Shown one piece after another: positions 8,158 to 17,807 of a stretch of DNA of 32,723 bases (position 1 is the stretch's first letter; every line of letters begins with the position of its first letter). Origin of the DNA: Candidatus Omnitrophota bacterium (GTDB taxonomy: Bacteria > Omnitrophota > Gorgyraeia > Duberdicusellales > 4484-171); contig JAMWBQ010000009.1 in assembly GCA_023819315.1 (NCBI GenBank), positions 1-32,723 of the forward strand. Reading direction: 5' to 3'. The position numbers and the translations under genes are program-made. The notes beneath the pieces were generated by a model that saw only the letters and a list, made by a program, of their open reading frames with translations, did not search any database and was not told where the DNA came from.

Positions 8158-9579
8158 TTATCTATTCTTATCTTCCCCTACCTTTATAGATAATTCATTA
8201 AGTTGTCTTACTTCTACCATAGAAGGAGCAGAGGTCAACGGACATATCCCTTTTTGTGTCTTAGGAAAAGCTATTACCTCTCGTATACTCTCCGAACGAG
8301 TAATAATAGTATACAATCTATCTAACCCAAAAGCAATCCCTCCGTGTGGTGGCACACCATATTTAAAAGCTCTTAGAAGAAAACCAAATTTTTCTTCTGC
8401 TTCCAAATCAGATATACCTAAAATAGAAAAAACTTTCTTCTGTAAATAAGGAGAGTGTATCCTTATAGAACCACCAGCAACCTCTTCACCATTTAAAATA
8501 AGGTCGTAAGCACGTGCTCTGATATTTTTTAAAATTTTATCTTTATCTTGTTCAATTGGCCGATCACCTATTTTTTCTAAGAGGAGTATATCTTCCTCCT
8601 TAGGAGAAGTAAAAGGGTGGTGACAAGCCTGCCATCTTTTCTCCTCTTCGTTATATTCAAACATAGGGAAATTTACTACCCATAAAAACCTATAATCGCC
8701 TTCACCCACATCGGGTTTATCCGTTCCATATTTTGCTAATGCTTCTTGATAATCTAAACGTAAAAATGGTCTCACAATATTTATCCCCAAAACTTTTCTA
8801 AACACATAATCGATCATCTCCTCTACCAAAAAGATAATATCTTCCTCATCTATAAAGGACATCTCTATATCAAGCTGGGTAAATTCTGGCTGACGGTCCT
8901 TTCTCAAATCCTCATCTCTAAAACATCGCACAATCTGAAAGTATCTTTCTATACCTGAAGCCATAAGTATCTGTTTAAAAAGTTGTGGTGATTGAGGTAA
9001 AGCGTAAAACTTAGAAGGATTAAGCCGAGAGGGGACTAAAAAATCTCTTGCTCCTTCAGGAGTAGATTTGGTAAGAAAAGGTGTCTCTATCTCTAAGAAA
9101 CCTTTATCATTCAAAAACTCACGAAAGAAATAATTACACTTATGTCTTATTAACAATTTCTCTAACATAACTCTTCTACGTAAATCCAAATAACGATGAA
9201 AAAGTCTAATTTCCTCTCCCACTTCTATATTATCCTCCACAAGAAAAGGCAGTTCCTCTGAAGAACTCAAAATCTCTAACTCTTTACCAAACAACTCTAT
9301 ATTACCCGTGGATATATTGGGATTCTCTGTGCCTTTTGGTCTTAGGTTTATCTCTCCTTTAATCTTCACCACATACTCGTTATGCACCTGTTTAGCTAAA
9401 TTATACGTATCATTATAAGGCTTAGGAGTAAAAACAACTTGAATTTTACCCCACCGATCTCTAACATCTATAAATATCAACTTCCCATGGTCCCTACGAC
9501 TATCCACCCAGCCACAAACTTCTACTTCCTTACCTACTAAAGTCTCATTTAACTCTATAGAGGTATGTGTTCTTAACAT
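8158..9579 (-). CDS. aspS: Aspartyl-tRNA synthetase lacking the GAD domain
   Basis: Charges tRNA-Asp. The 473 residues hold the anticodon-binding OB fold (about 1-105, VCGWVDSRRDHGKLIFIDVR) and the class II core with FRDEDLRKDRQPEFTQLD (about 220-237) and HHPFTSPKEED, ending in the motif 3 stretch GIAFGLDRL (about 414-422). All of these are of the bacterial AspRS type. Bacterial enzymes are normally near 590 residues because a GAD domain of more than 100 residues lies between DKPD and LWVxDFP. Here DKPD (287-290) runs to FLWVVNFP (298-305) in seven residues, an in-frame loss without frame break. Start ATG has an AAGGAG site inside the hisS end; the genes overlap by 7 bases. Confidence 0.95.
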   Translation of the reverse strand: MLRTHTSIELNETLVGKEVEVCGWVDSRRDHGKLIFIDVRDRWGKIQVVFTPKPYNDTYNLAKQVHNEYVVKIKGEINLRPKGTENPNISTGNIELFGKELEILSSSEELPFLVEDNIEVGEEIRLFHRYLDLRRRVMLEKLLIRHKCNYFFREFLNDKGFLEIETPFLTKSTPEGARDFLVPSRLNPSKFYALPQSPQLFKQILMASGIERYFQIVRCFRDEDLRKDRQPEFTQLDIEMSFIDEEDIIFLVEEMIDYVFRKVLGINIVRPFLRLDYQEALAKYGTDKPDVGEGDYRFLWVVNFPMFEYNEEEKRWQACHHPFTSPKEEDILLLEKIGDRPIEQDKDKILKNIRARAYDLILNGEEVAGGSIRIHSPYLQKKVFSILGISDLEAEEKFGFLLRAFKYGVPPHGGIAFGLDRLYTIITRSESIREVIAFPKTQKGICPLTSAPSMVEVRQLNELSIKVGEDKNR

Positions 9580-10826
9580 CTTTTTCTCCTTTTAATTATG
9601 CTTAGTAAATCTTCCTTTCTTACTTTCTCCTGCAAAGATTTTTCCATATCCCTAACCAAAATATACCCTTCTTTAAACTCCTCATCCCCCACAATAATAA
9701 CTATAGGGATACCCAGTTTATTGGCGTATTTAAGTTGCGCTTTCAAAGTTCTATCTTTGTAATCAATCTCTGATGGTATATTGTTCTCTCTCAATAATCT
9801 TGCTATTCTATAAGCCTCTTTATACATCTCTAAAGAGGAACTAGCTACGAATACTTCTAAGCGATTAATCTGTGTAGGTGTATCTAATAAAAGTAATATC
9901 CTCTCTAAACCCAAAGCAAACCCTACTGCCCCTACCCTATCCCCCCCTAAATTACTAATAAGTTCGTTATATCTCCCCCCTGCTCCTAATGCATCTTGAG
10001 ATCCAAGCAAAGAGGTAATTATCTCAAAAACGGTATTCGTATAGTAATCTAAACCTCTAACCAATAGAGGATCGTAGTGATAAGCAATAGCAAACTCATC
10101 TAATAAATTTAACACACCAGAAAAATGTTCATTACAATCAGAACATAAATAATTAGTTCTATCTAAATTTAACGAATGAATTATAACCCTACAACCTTCA
10201 TTTTTACAGTCGAGTATACGTAAAGGATTATAGTTAAATCTTTTCTGACAATCGGGACAAAAAGTATTCTTATAAACAGCTAATTTATCCTTAATTAACT
10301 GTGCTAAACGATTCTTATCTTTTATACATCCTAAACTATTCAACTTCAAAGAGAAATCTTTTATCCCTATTTCTCTAACTATCTTCACTGCTAATTCTAT
10401 GATTTCCGCATCTAAATAGAAACTGTTTGAACCAATTGCTTCCGCACCGATATGGTTAAATTCTCTTAATCTACCTTTCTGTGGCCTTTCTCCTCGAAAC
10501 ATTGCTCCCAAGTAGTAGAATTTATGGAAATCACGTAATTTGGAGAGATTGTTTTCTATATAAAAACGTGCTACCTGGGCTGTTCCTTCTGGCCTAAGCA
10601 CTATATCTTTAGACTCTATTTTAAACATTTGTTTCTCTACAATATCGGTTATTGTTCCTACACTCTTTTTAAATAAACCCTCCTCCTCTAAATGTGGTAA
10701 AATAATTGGCTCATAACCAAAATTTTGGAAAATAGCTTTGACTTTCTCTATTATCTCTTCAATAACAAATGACTGGGGAGGATAAAAATCCGTTGTTCCC
10801 CTTATGCTACGAAAAATTTGTTTCAT
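9573..10826 (-). CDS. hisS: Histidyl-tRNA synthetase
   Basis: Class II synthetase for tRNA-His. The 417 residues fit the bacterial length. Motifs in order: RGTTDFYPPQ near the start, LRPEGTAQVAR (motif 2 region, about 77-87), FYYLGAMFRGERPQKGRLREF, a Cys-rich insertion with CPDC, CKNEGC and CSDC found in several bacterial HisRS, the histidine-binding LVRGLDYYTNTVFEI and the motif 3 segment GAVGFALGLERI. A C-terminal anticodon-binding domain follows. hisS-aspS is a common bacterial pair. A gap of 56 bases separates it from the HU gene upstream. Confidence 0.96.
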   Translation of the reverse strand: MKQIFRSIRGTTDFYPPQSFVIEEIIEKVKAIFQNFGYEPIILPHLEEEGLFKKSVGTITDIVEKQMFKIESKDIVLRPEGTAQVARFYIENNLSKLRDFHKFYYLGAMFRGERPQKGRLREFNHIGAEAIGSNSFYLDAEIIELAVKIVREIGIKDFSLKLNSLGCIKDKNRLAQLIKDKLAVYKNTFCPDCQKRFNYNPLRILDCKNEGCRVIIHSLNLDRTNYLCSDCNEHFSGVLNLLDEFAIAYHYDPLLVRGLDYYTNTVFEIITSLLGSQDALGAGGRYNELISNLGGDRVGAVGFALGLERILLLLDTPTQINRLEVFVASSSLEMYKEAYRIARLLRENNIPSEIDYKDRTLKAQLKYANKLGIPIVIIVGDEEFKEGYILVRDMEKSLQEKVRKEDLLSIIKRRKRC

Positions 10827-10882
10827 CTTAGAATTAAGAATGAGGGAGTATAGAATTACATATAGAAAGAATTAGAGGTGAT

Positions 10883-11155
10883 TTACTTTATCTCTCTCTT
10901 CATTTCTAAACCAGGCTTAAAAACCACTATGTTCTTCTCGGGTAGAGGAATGGTCTCGCCTGTCTTGATATTACGTCCTACTTTAGAACCTCTCTTTTTT
11001 ACTTTAAAAACCCCAAAATTTCTTATCTCCACCCTTTTACCTTCTTTTAGAAATTCAAAAATAGTATTAAAAACCTCCTGAACCACCTCTTTGACTATAG
11101 CTTGTTTTATCCCTGTTTTCTCCTTTATCTTAACTACGATATCCTTCTTGGTCAT
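10883..11155 (-). CDS. HU/IHF family DNA-binding protein
   Basis: About 90 residues, the standard size of this family of nucleoid proteins that bend DNA as dimers. MTKKDIVVKIKEKTG is the usual family N-terminus, and the DNA-binding arm GRNIKTGETIPLPEKNIVVF with FKPG follows. I chose the ATG at 11155: the frame is open upstream to GTG (11158) and TTG (11161), but the -10 box at 11164-11169 places the transcript start near 11157, so upstream codons are probably not transcribed. HU and IHF subunits cannot be told apart here. Confidence 0.92.
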   Translation of the reverse strand: MTKKDIVVKIKEKTGIKQAIVKEVVQEVFNTIFEFLKEGKRVEIRNFGVFKVKKRGSKVGRNIKTGETIPLPEKNIVVFKPGLEMKREIK

Positions 11156-11163
11156 CACCAAAA

Positions 11164-11192
11164 TTTATACCATTGCTAAATTAAAGTGTCAA
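11164..11192 (-). promoter_or_regulatory. Sigma-70 type promoter of the HU-hisS-aspS block
   Basis: On the minus strand: -35 TTGACA (11192-11187, perfect), a 17-base spacer that ends in TGG, and -10 TATAAA (11169-11164, one mismatch; TG extended -10). The expected transcript start near 11157 lies only about two bases before the HU ATG at 11155. The -35 box lies inside the last codons of dnaE. Confidence 0.8.
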
Positions 11193-14100
11193 GAGAAAGT
11201 TTCCCTCCCCTATAGCATCACCAATTTCTTTAAGTAAAGATTCATTTATACTAATTTGGAAATCTTGCGATGTCTTAATCTTCAAACCTTTATTATTATT
11301 CAAAACGAAATAAATGGGAACGGTACCTTTATTTCTAAGGAAAATTTCCTTAATCCTTTTCAAATCTATCTTACCATTAACTTTTATTTCTAAACCTTTA
11401 ACCTTGGAAAACACATTCTCGGCGAGGAAAATATCGTTAGCAATAAAATTTATACTTGTATCCTTAAACTGTGGCACACCTTTTACCAATACAACTTTTG
11501 TCTCACTAAGATAAGGATAAACTGTCTCATAAACCTTAGGGAAAACTACTATCTCTATTGAACCACTCTCGTCCTCCAATTTAACAAAAGCCATACGTTC
11601 ATTCTTACATGTAGTAATCAATTTTATCTCAGAGATTACTCCCATAACTAGACTCTCCTTAATTATCTTATTCTCACATATGCTACTTATAGTTTTAACA
11701 GGTAAATATTCTCTAAGTTTATCATATAAATGTAAAGGGTGCGCACTTACGTATATTCCTAACAGACTCTTTTCAAAATTCAAAAGTTGAACTATTGGCC
11801 ACTCTTCCATATCAGGGATATCTTCCTTAAAGGAGGTGTTGAAAAAACACAACTGTTGTTTACCTACTACTTTTTTATAGTTTCTATCGAGGAGTTTATC
11901 TAATAGAACCATCATCTGAGACCGTTTAATACCAAAACTATCCATTGCTCCTGATTTAATGAGACTCTCACTTACTTTTCTATTTACTGTCTTTGGGTCT
12001 ACTCTTTCATAAAAATCAAAAAAACTCTCAAATTTCTTTTGTTTACGCACAGTTATAATATTTTCTAAAGCCGATTCTCCTACATTTTTTATTGCTAAAA
12101 GGCCAAATCTTATATTACCATCATTAGTAACGGTGAAATGGGCGAAACTCTCATTAATATCAGGAGGAAGAACCTTTATACCCATACGCCTAGCTTCGTT
12201 AACATACTCTACTATTTTATCAGTATTATTCCTCTCACTGGTAAGTAATGCTGCCATAAACTCTACTTTAAAATTTGCCTTTAAATAAGCTGTGCGATAG
12301 GAAATAAGTGCATAAGCTGTAGAATGTGATTTATTAAAACCATAACCAGAAAAATAATCAATAAGGTCAAAGATAACGTTAGCTATGTTAACAGGAATTT
12401 TATTCTTTTTACACCCTTCTATAAAAAGACTCTTCTGTTCTTCCATTATCTCAGGTATCTTTTTACCAATAGCTTTACGTAAAAGGTCCGATTGAGCGAG
12501 ACTAAATCCAGCTAATTCTGAAGCTATCTGCATAGTTTGCTCTTGATATAAAATAATCCCATAAGTTTCTCTAAGTATTGACTCCAACTTAGGATGGATA
12601 TAAGAGATTGGCTTTTTACCCTGTTTCCTTTCAATATAATCTTCCACCATACCACTCCCTAAAGGTCCCGGCCTATACAAAGCTAAAATTGCTATCAAAT
12701 CCTCAAACTTTCTTGGAGCTATCCTCTTCAACAACTCGCGCATACCCCGGCTTTCTAACTGGAACACTCCGATAGTTTCACCTTTACATAATAAATCGTA
12801 AGTATTGTGATCATCCAAAGATACACTATTAATATCTATATCTATATTACGCGTGCGTTTTATTATCTCCAAAGTACTATTAATAACCGTTAAAGTCTTC
12901 AAACCTAAGAAATCCATCTTCAATAAACCTATCTTCTCTAAAGAATCCATTTCAAATCCAGTAATAATTTCATCGTTACTACCTTTTATCAACGGTATTC
13001 TTTCTATAAGAGGGATATCAGAGATAACTACTCCTGCAGCATGGGTAGAAGAATGGCGAGAAAGGCCTTCTAATTGTATAGCTACATCTATTAACTTTTT
13101 TACTGTTTGGTCATTGTTATAAGCATCGTTAAGTTCTGGGCTCACCTTCAAAGCCTCATTTAAATTGATAGAATGTCCTACACCAGAAGGTATCATCTTG
13201 GCTATTCTATCCACTTCCGAATAGCTTAAACCCATTACTCTTCCTACATCCCTTACCACTGCTCTCGCTAACATCGTTCCAAAAGTGATTATTTGCGCTA
13301 CGTTATCTTTACCGTATTTCTTAATTACATAATCAAGGATATAACCCCTCTTCTCATAACAAAAATCAAGGTCTATATCGGGCATACTCACTCTTTCAGG
13401 ATTAATAAACCTTTCAAATAAAAGTCGGTATCTCAAAGGATCGATATCGGTGATACCTAAAATATAACTCACTATACTACCGGCTACCGAACCCCTACCC
13501 GGTCCGGTTGGTATTCTATTTTTCTTAGCAAACTCCACTAAATCCCAAATAATAAGGAAATAACTAGAGAAACCTACTTTTTCTATCATTTTCAATTCGT
13601 AATTCAATCTTTCGTAAACTTCTTTAGTGGGATGGGGATAACGTTTTCTTAAATTCTCCTCGCATAATTTCCTTAAATACTCGTAATCGTTTTTTTCCCC
13701 TAAAGGTAAAGGGAAACGGGGAAGATAAACTTTAGAGAAATCAAGGATAAGATTACACTTCTGCATAATCTCTAAGGAATTTTTTAATGCTAAAGGTATA
13801 TCTTTAAAAATATCTTTCATCTCCCAAGGAGAACGAAAATAAAAAGTATCACTACCAAATTTTAAACGTTTAGGGTCATCTAAGGTAGTTTGAGTTTGAA
13901 TGCACAAAAGCACCTCATGAGCAAAAGCCTCAATCCTATCAATATAGTGCACATCGTTACTAGCTACGATTGGTATATCTAAATCTTTAGATAACTCCAG
14001 AAGGCAATTATTAACTACCTTTTGTTCTTCTAAACCATTATCCATAATTTCTAAATAAAAATTCCCTTTACCAAAAATATTAAGGTAATCATCAGCACAT

Positions 14101-14579
14101 CGGTAAGCTCCTTTTATATTATCACTCAAGATGTTAGTAGCAATCTCTCCATTAAGACATGCACTTAATCCTATCAACCCTTTATTATAAAGGGAAAGCA
14201 ATTCTTTATCTATCCTCGGCTTATAATAGAACCCCTCTAAATAACCAAAACTTGTAAGCTTAAGTAAATTCCTATACCCCTCCTCATTCTTCGCCAAAAG
14301 TATAAGGTGATAATTGGAATCTTCCGATTGCTTATAATCTTTCTTAAATCTTGATTCAGGAGCAACGTAAACCTCACAACCAATAATTGGTTTTATACCT
14401 TTGCTTATGCACTGAGTATAAAATTTAATTGCTCCAAATAAATTTCCATGGTCAGTTATAGCTAACCCTGGTAACTTATACTGGGTAGCTTTATCGATTA
14501 GTCTATCTAAATGGCAGGCTCCATCTAAAAGACTATACTGGGTATGAATATGTAAATGGACAAACTCAGAATGTAACAT
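11181..14579 (-). CDS. dnaE: DNA polymerase III alpha subunit
   Basis: Replicative polymerase subunit. The 1132 residues are the usual DnaE size. Order: PHP domain (HLHIHTQYSLLDGACHL at about 8-24, TDHGNLFG), palm with GPGRGSVAGSIVSYILG and the catalytic PDIDLDF (about 398-404), fingers (GYGFNKSHSTAYALISY), the tandem HhH region and a C-terminal OB fold (about 965-1050, with AFVKLEDESGSIEIVVFP). No intein or break is seen. The start at 14579 has a GGTGAG leader. It lies 89 bases after the bifunctional nuclease gene and is the last gene of the rpiB-glyA block before the HU promoter. Confidence 0.97.
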   Translation of the reverse strand: MLHSEFVHLHIHTQYSLLDGACHLDRLIDKATQYKLPGLAITDHGNLFGAIKFYTQCISKGIKPIIGCEVYVAPESRFKKDYKQSEDSNYHLILLAKNEEGYRNLLKLTSFGYLEGFYYKPRIDKELLSLYNKGLIGLSACLNGEIATNILSDNIKGAYRCADDYLNIFGKGNFYLEIMDNGLEEQKVVNNCLLELSKDLDIPIVASNDVHYIDRIEAFAHEVLLCIQTQTTLDDPKRLKFGSDTFYFRSPWEMKDIFKDIPLALKNSLEIMQKCNLILDFSKVYLPRFPLPLGEKNDYEYLRKLCEENLRKRYPHPTKEVYERLNYELKMIEKVGFSSYFLIIWDLVEFAKKNRIPTGPGRGSVAGSIVSYILGITDIDPLRYRLLFERFINPERVSMPDIDLDFCYEKRGYILDYVIKKYGKDNVAQIITFGTMLARAVVRDVGRVMGLSYSEVDRIAKMIPSGVGHSINLNEALKVSPELNDAYNNDQTVKKLIDVAIQLEGLSRHSSTHAAGVVISDIPLIERIPLIKGSNDEIITGFEMDSLEKIGLLKMDFLGLKTLTVINSTLEIIKRTRNIDIDINSVSLDDHNTYDLLCKGETIGVFQLESRGMRELLKRIAPRKFEDLIAILALYRPGPLGSGMVEDYIERKQGKKPISYIHPKLESILRETYGIILYQEQTMQIASELAGFSLAQSDLLRKAIGKKIPEIMEEQKSLFIEGCKKNKIPVNIANVIFDLIDYFSGYGFNKSHSTAYALISYRTAYLKANFKVEFMAALLTSERNNTDKIVEYVNEARRMGIKVLPPDINESFAHFTVTNDGNIRFGLLAIKNVGESALENIITVRKQKKFESFFDFYERVDPKTVNRKVSESLIKSGAMDSFGIKRSQMMVLLDKLLDRNYKKVVGKQQLCFFNTSFKEDIPDMEEWPIVQLLNFEKSLLGIYVSAHPLHLYDKLREYLPVKTISSICENKIIKESLVMGVISEIKLITTCKNERMAFVKLEDESGSIEIVVFPKVYETVYPYLSETKVVLVKGVPQFKDTSINFIANDIFLAENVFSKVKGLEIKVNGKIDLKRIKEIFLRNKGTVPIYFVLNNNKGLKIKTSQDFQISINESLLKEIGDAIGEGNFLLTL

Positions 14580-14668
14580 ATCTCACCAAAAGGTTATACT
14601 TTAAGTTTCTGGAAGAAAAAGCTCCCAAATATTTGAGGTTAAAAATGAAGTGTTAGATATAAAACTTA

Positions 14669-15073
14669 CTAAATCTCTCCTTTTGTCAATTTATCAAAAA
14701 CACTCTCTTCTACAAAAATAGGTGATTTCATCCTTACTGCTAAAGCGACACTATCTGAAGGACGCGCATCTACTATCTTTATCTCATCATCTTTAGAACG
14801 AATATATAACTTAGCATGAAAAGTGCCATCAACTAATTTATCTACAACAACTTTATCTACTTTCGCTTCCAAACTATCAAGGATAGATTTTATAAGATCA
14901 TGGGTAAGTGGTCGGGGAGAAACAAAACCACTTAAATGTATCCTTATGGCGGAAGCTTCATTTAAACCGATAACGATAGGCAGAATTCTGGTATCGGTTT
15001 TATCCTTGAGAACAATTATCTGTTCTCTCTTCTCTTCATCAATTATTATTTTTGATAATTCTACCTCAATCAT
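14669..15073 (-). CDS. Bifunctional nuclease domain protein (DUF151)
   Basis: 134 residues matching the BFN/DUF151 family: ILPIVIGLNEASAIRIHLSG (about 31-50), RPLTHDLIKSILDSL (about 54-68), and IVDARPSDSVALAVRMKSPI (about 100-119). Family members have been reported to have DNase and RNase activity; the bacterial role is not settled. Length is complete for a stand-alone domain. A GAGGGG leader precedes the ATG. It follows nrdR by 20 bases and precedes dnaE, an arrangement that suggests nucleic-acid housekeeping rather than a specific function. Confidence 0.88.
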   Translation of the reverse strand: MIEVELSKIIIDEEKREQIIVLKDKTDTRILPIVIGLNEASAIRIHLSGFVSPRPLTHDLIKSILDSLEAKVDKVVVDKLVDGTFHAKLYIRSKDDEIKIVDARPSDSVALAVRMKSPIFVEESVFDKLTKGEI

Positions 15074-15093
15074 TGCAATTAACCCCTCTAAAA

Positions 15094-15567
15094 TTATCCC
15101 TGGTGAGATTGGAATCTCTTACTTAATATTTCTCTTGACTCCTTAACGAATTGGCTAACATCTTTAAATTGACGGTACACAGAAGCAAATCTAACGTAGG
15201 CAACATCGTCCAACTTAGAAAGCTTATCTATTACTAACTCTCCAATATAGCGTGATTCTACTTCTCGGTCAAACTTCTTCTGTAGGGCCATCTCTACTTC
15301 TGAAACCAAACTCTCCAATTTATCTATACTTATAGGTCGCTTTTCGCAAGCTTTAAGTAAACCTGACAGTATTTTACTACGATTAAACGGCTCCCTTCGT
15401 CCATCCTTTTTTATAACCATTAAAGGTATTTTTTCTATATACTCGTAGGTAGTATACCTTTTACCGCAGTTAATGCATTCCCTCCTTCTCCTTACCGAGG
15501 TGCCATCCATAGTTTCCCGAGAATCTATTACCTTATCCTGATTGTAATTACAGTAAGGACACTTCAT
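15094..15567 (-). CDS. nrdR: Transcriptional repressor NrdR
   Basis: Zn-ribbon plus ATP-cone repressor of ribonucleotide reductase genes; it senses dATP/ATP. 157 residues, normal length. The zinc ribbon uses MKCPYC (C3, C6) and [13 protein letters not shown] (Cys near 31 and 34), with the RRRREC basic segment; the ATP-cone starts at [18 protein letters not shown] (about 53-70). It directly follows the dCMP deaminase gene (2 bases apart), so deoxynucleotide supply and its regulator share a transcript. No NrdR boxes were searched for beyond the window, and no nrd genes are present. Confidence 0.95.
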   Translation of the reverse strand: MKCPYCNYNQDKVIDSRETMDGTSVRRRRECINCGKRYTTYEYIEKIPLMVIKKDGRREPFNRSKILSGLLKACEKRPISIDKLESLVSEVEMALQKKFDREVESRYIGELVIDKLSKLDDVAYVRFASVYRQFKDVSQFVKESREILSKRFQSHQG

Positions 15568-15569
15568 CT

Positions 15570-16016
15570 TTAAAAATTTAATATTCTTAAGCTAATACCT
15601 GCTTCTTTAAAAAATTCCTCAGCCATAGGATCAGGGTAGTATTCTTTACAAATCACCTCTTTTATACCAGCATTGATAATCATCTTAGCACATATAATAC
15701 AAGGCGTACATGTAAGATATAACACACTATCTTTGGTAGAAACACCATGTAAAGCAGCCTGTACTAAAACATTCTGTTCAGCATGAAGACCTCTACAAAG
15801 TTCATGTCTTTGTCCAGAAGGAATATTAAGCTCATCTCTCAAACACCCTTTTGTTTCACAATGAACTATCCCTGAAGGAGCACCATTGTAACCAGTGGCT
15901 AAAATTCTTTTATCTTTTACCAAAACCGCTCCTACTCTTCTTCTTAAACAAGTTGACCGTTCACTTACCAAATATGCTACCTTCATAAAATAATCATCCC
16001 AGCTTGGTCTACTCAT
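15570..16016 (-). CDS. dCMP deaminase (ComEB family)
   Basis: Zinc enzyme that converts dCMP to dUMP for thymidylate synthesis. 148 residues. The zinc and catalytic motif LHAEQN (His and Glu near 77-79) pairs with [10 protein letters not shown] (about 102-111), and an extra N-terminal Cys-rich stretch HCETKGCLR matches the regulatory-zinc region of dCMP deaminases. Start ATG overlaps the glyA stop (ATGA type, 4 bases), which suggests coupling; glyA makes methylene-tetrahydrofolate, the other substrate for thymidylate synthase. Confidence 0.93.
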   Translation of the reverse strand: MSRPSWDDYFMKVAYLVSERSTCLRRRVGAVLVKDKRILATGYNGAPSGIVHCETKGCLRDELNIPSGQRHELCRGLHAEQNVLVQAALHGVSTKDSVLYLTCTPCIICAKMIINAGIKEVICKEYYPDPMAEEFFKEAGISLRILNF

Positions 16017-17266
16017 ATATTTTCTATCTCTCTATACAGAGGATACCTCATAATGAAATTTATTACATCTCTTTTAATTTTACCTAACTCCTCAGAATTA
16101 TCTTGGTAATCCAAGGCTAAAGATATAAACTCAGTTATAGCTTTTATCCCTTCTCTATTTATTCCCCGCGTAGTTATTGCCGGTGTCCCTATACGAATAC
16201 CACTGGTCACAATAGGTGGTTGGGGATCAAAAGGTATCAAATTTTTATTTACAGTTATATTAACTTCTTCCAAGATTAATGCTACCTTTTTACCTGTAAG
16301 ATCTTTTGGTCTTAAATCTACGAGGAAAAGATGAGTATCCGTTCCTCCACTGACTATACGGTAACCTTTCTCCTCCATACAGTGAGCAAAATACTTTGCG
16401 TTACTGACAATATTTTTCTGATACTCTCTAAATGAGGGTTGTAAAGCTAAACCAAAAGCAACTGCTTTACCGGCAATTATATGCATAAGTGGTCCTCCCT
16501 GTATACCAGGGAAAACAGCGGTATCTATCTTTTTCGCAAACTCTTTTTTACAAAGGATAAATCCTCCCCGTGGACCACGTAAAGTTTTATGAGTAGTAGA
16601 AGTAACGAATTCAGCATAGAGACAGGGATTAGGATGAATCTTAGCCGCTACTAATCCAGCAAAATGTGCCATATCCACCATAAGATAAGCTCCTACTCTA
16701 TCACAAATTTCTCTAAATCTCTTAAAATCAATTATTCGCGGATAAGCACTGGCTCCGGCAATAATAAGTTTTGGTTTATGCTCTTTAGCTAAAAACTCTA
16801 TCTCATCGTAATCAAGCTGTTCTGTGTTTCTATTAACTCCGTAGGAGATAACCTTATAAAACTTACCAGTAAAATTTAAAGGATGACCATGAGAAAGATG
16901 TCCACCACAAGCTAAATCCATTGCCATTATAGTATCACCTGCGTTCAACACTGCCATCAATACAGCCATATTTGCCTGCGTCCCTGAATGAGGTTGAACA
17001 TTAGCATGTTCACCACCAAACAACTCTTTAGCACGTTGACGAGCTAATTCTTCAACTTCATCCACATAACTACAACCACCATACCAACGAGCCTTAGGAT
17101 ACCCTTCGGCATACTTATTTGTTAAAGGTGTTCCGCAAGCTTCTAATACAGCTAAAGGAGCAAAATTTTCACTGGCGATAAGTTCTATCTGCTCTCTCTG
17201 CCTTTGAATCTCTTTTTTAATACTCTCCCATGCTAAATGGTCTACTTTTTTCAACTCCTCAAACAT
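16013..17266 (-). CDS. glyA: Serine hydroxymethyltransferase
   Basis: PLP enzyme converting serine and tetrahydrofolate to glycine and methylene-tetrahydrofolate. 417 residues, standard length. Seen: IELIASENF near 30-38, [12 protein letters not shown]-type segment written [15 protein letters not shown], and the Schiff-base Lys in [14 protein letters not shown] (about 225-238). A GAGGAG site lies before the ATG. The gene overlaps rpiB by 8 bases. The rpiB-glyA pair, with tsaC and ywlE upstream, mirrors the Bacillus subtilis ywlC-E-rpiB-glyA order. Confidence 0.97.
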   Translation of the reverse strand: MFEELKKVDHLAWESIKKEIQRQREQIELIASENFAPLAVLEACGTPLTNKYAEGYPKARWYGGCSYVDEVEELARQRAKELFGGEHANVQPHSGTQANMAVLMAVLNAGDTIMAMDLACGGHLSHGHPLNFTGKFYKVISYGVNRNTEQLDYDEIEFLAKEHKPKLIIAGASAYPRIIDFKRFREICDRVGAYLMVDMAHFAGLVAAKIHPNPCLYAEFVTSTTHKTLRGPRGGFILCKKEFAKKIDTAVFPGIQGGPLMHIIAGKAVAFGLALQPSFREYQKNIVSNAKYFAHCMEEKGYRIVSGGTDTHLFLVDLRPKDLTGKKVALILEEVNITVNKNLIPFDPQPPIVTSGIRIGTPAITTRGINREGIKAITEFISLALDYQDNSEELGKIKRDVINFIMRYPLYREIENI

Positions 17267-17765
17267 TCTCTTTCTCCTCTATCTCCTTAATCTTTTTTAA
17301 TCTTCTTAGATGCCGTCCACCTTCAAAATCTGTATTAAGCCACTTACTTACTATCTTCTTTGCCTCCTCCTGTTTAATAAAGCCTGCTCCCAGGACTAAA
17401 ACATTGCTATCGTTATGCTTTCTTGAGAGAACAGCCATCTTTGTATTTAAAACTAAAGCTGCTCTTATGCCTTTAATTCGATTAGCTACAATAGAACTAC
17501 CTATACCTGTGTAACAGATAACTATTGCTCTTTCTACTCTTCTTTCCTCCACTGCCTTTACCGCAGGATAAACTAAATCAGGATAATCGCACGGTTCTAA
17601 AGAATATGTCCCAAAATCAACAGTCTCCATACATTTATCTTTTAAATAATCGATAAGAATTTTCTTTAACTTAAATCCTCTATGGTCACTAGCTAAAGCA
17701 ATCTTCATCTGGTATCTTGGTTTTGAGTTTACTTTAAAATTTATGCTTTTAATTTGCTTATCCAT
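17259..17765 (-). CDS. rpiB: Ribose-5-phosphate isomerase B
   Basis: Interconverts ribose-5-phosphate and ribulose-5-phosphate. The family start [15 protein letters not shown] begins at residue 20 (ATG at 17708). The longer form from 17765 adds 19 residues not usual in the family. It is chosen provisionally because an AAGGAGG site (17791-17785) follows the mapped -10 box and 17765 is the first ATG after it, though the spacing (19 bases) is long; the 17708 ATG has no ribosome site at all. The active-site stretch [23 protein letters not shown] is close to the RpiB CGTGIG motif, with YTGIG here in place of CGTGIG. Confidence 0.85.
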   Translation of the reverse strand: MDKQIKSINFKVNSKPRYQMKIALASDHRGFKLKKILIDYLKDKCMETVDFGTYSLEPCDYPDLVYPAVKAVEERRVERAIVICYTGIGSSIVANRIKGIRAALVLNTKMAVLSRKHNDSNVLVLGAGFIKQEEAKKIVSKWLNTDFEGGRHLRRLKKIKEIEEKENV

Positions 17766-17784
17766 TATCTCTATAAATAAATTT

Positions 17785-17791
17785 CCTCCTT
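17785..17791 (-). promoter_or_regulatory. Strong Shine-Dalgarno in the rpiB leader
   Basis: AAGGAGG, a full match to the anti-Shine-Dalgarno, lies between the -10 box and the first ATG (17765). The gap to that ATG is 19 bases, longer than the usual 5-10, so either the start is unusual or initiation tolerates the distance. No GTG or TTG in frame lies closer. Confidence 0.5.
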
Positions 17792-17807
17792 AATATTTCA
17801 AATTTTT

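Noticed and set aside
8158-9579. Short aspS as a pseudogene or a frameshift product
   Set aside because: Both sides of the deletion are in one frame and all catalytic motifs are intact.
14626-14635. Palindrome CAAATATTTG upstream of dnaE as an operator
   Set aside because: It is only 10 bp, AT-rich and unique in the gap; no second copy or promoter geometry supports it.
14684-14689. TTGACA on the minus strand as a -35 box of dnaE
   Set aside because: No -10-like hexamer lies 16-18 bases downstream; the nearest AT-rich candidate is over 20 bases away. It is probably chance within the end of the nuclease gene.
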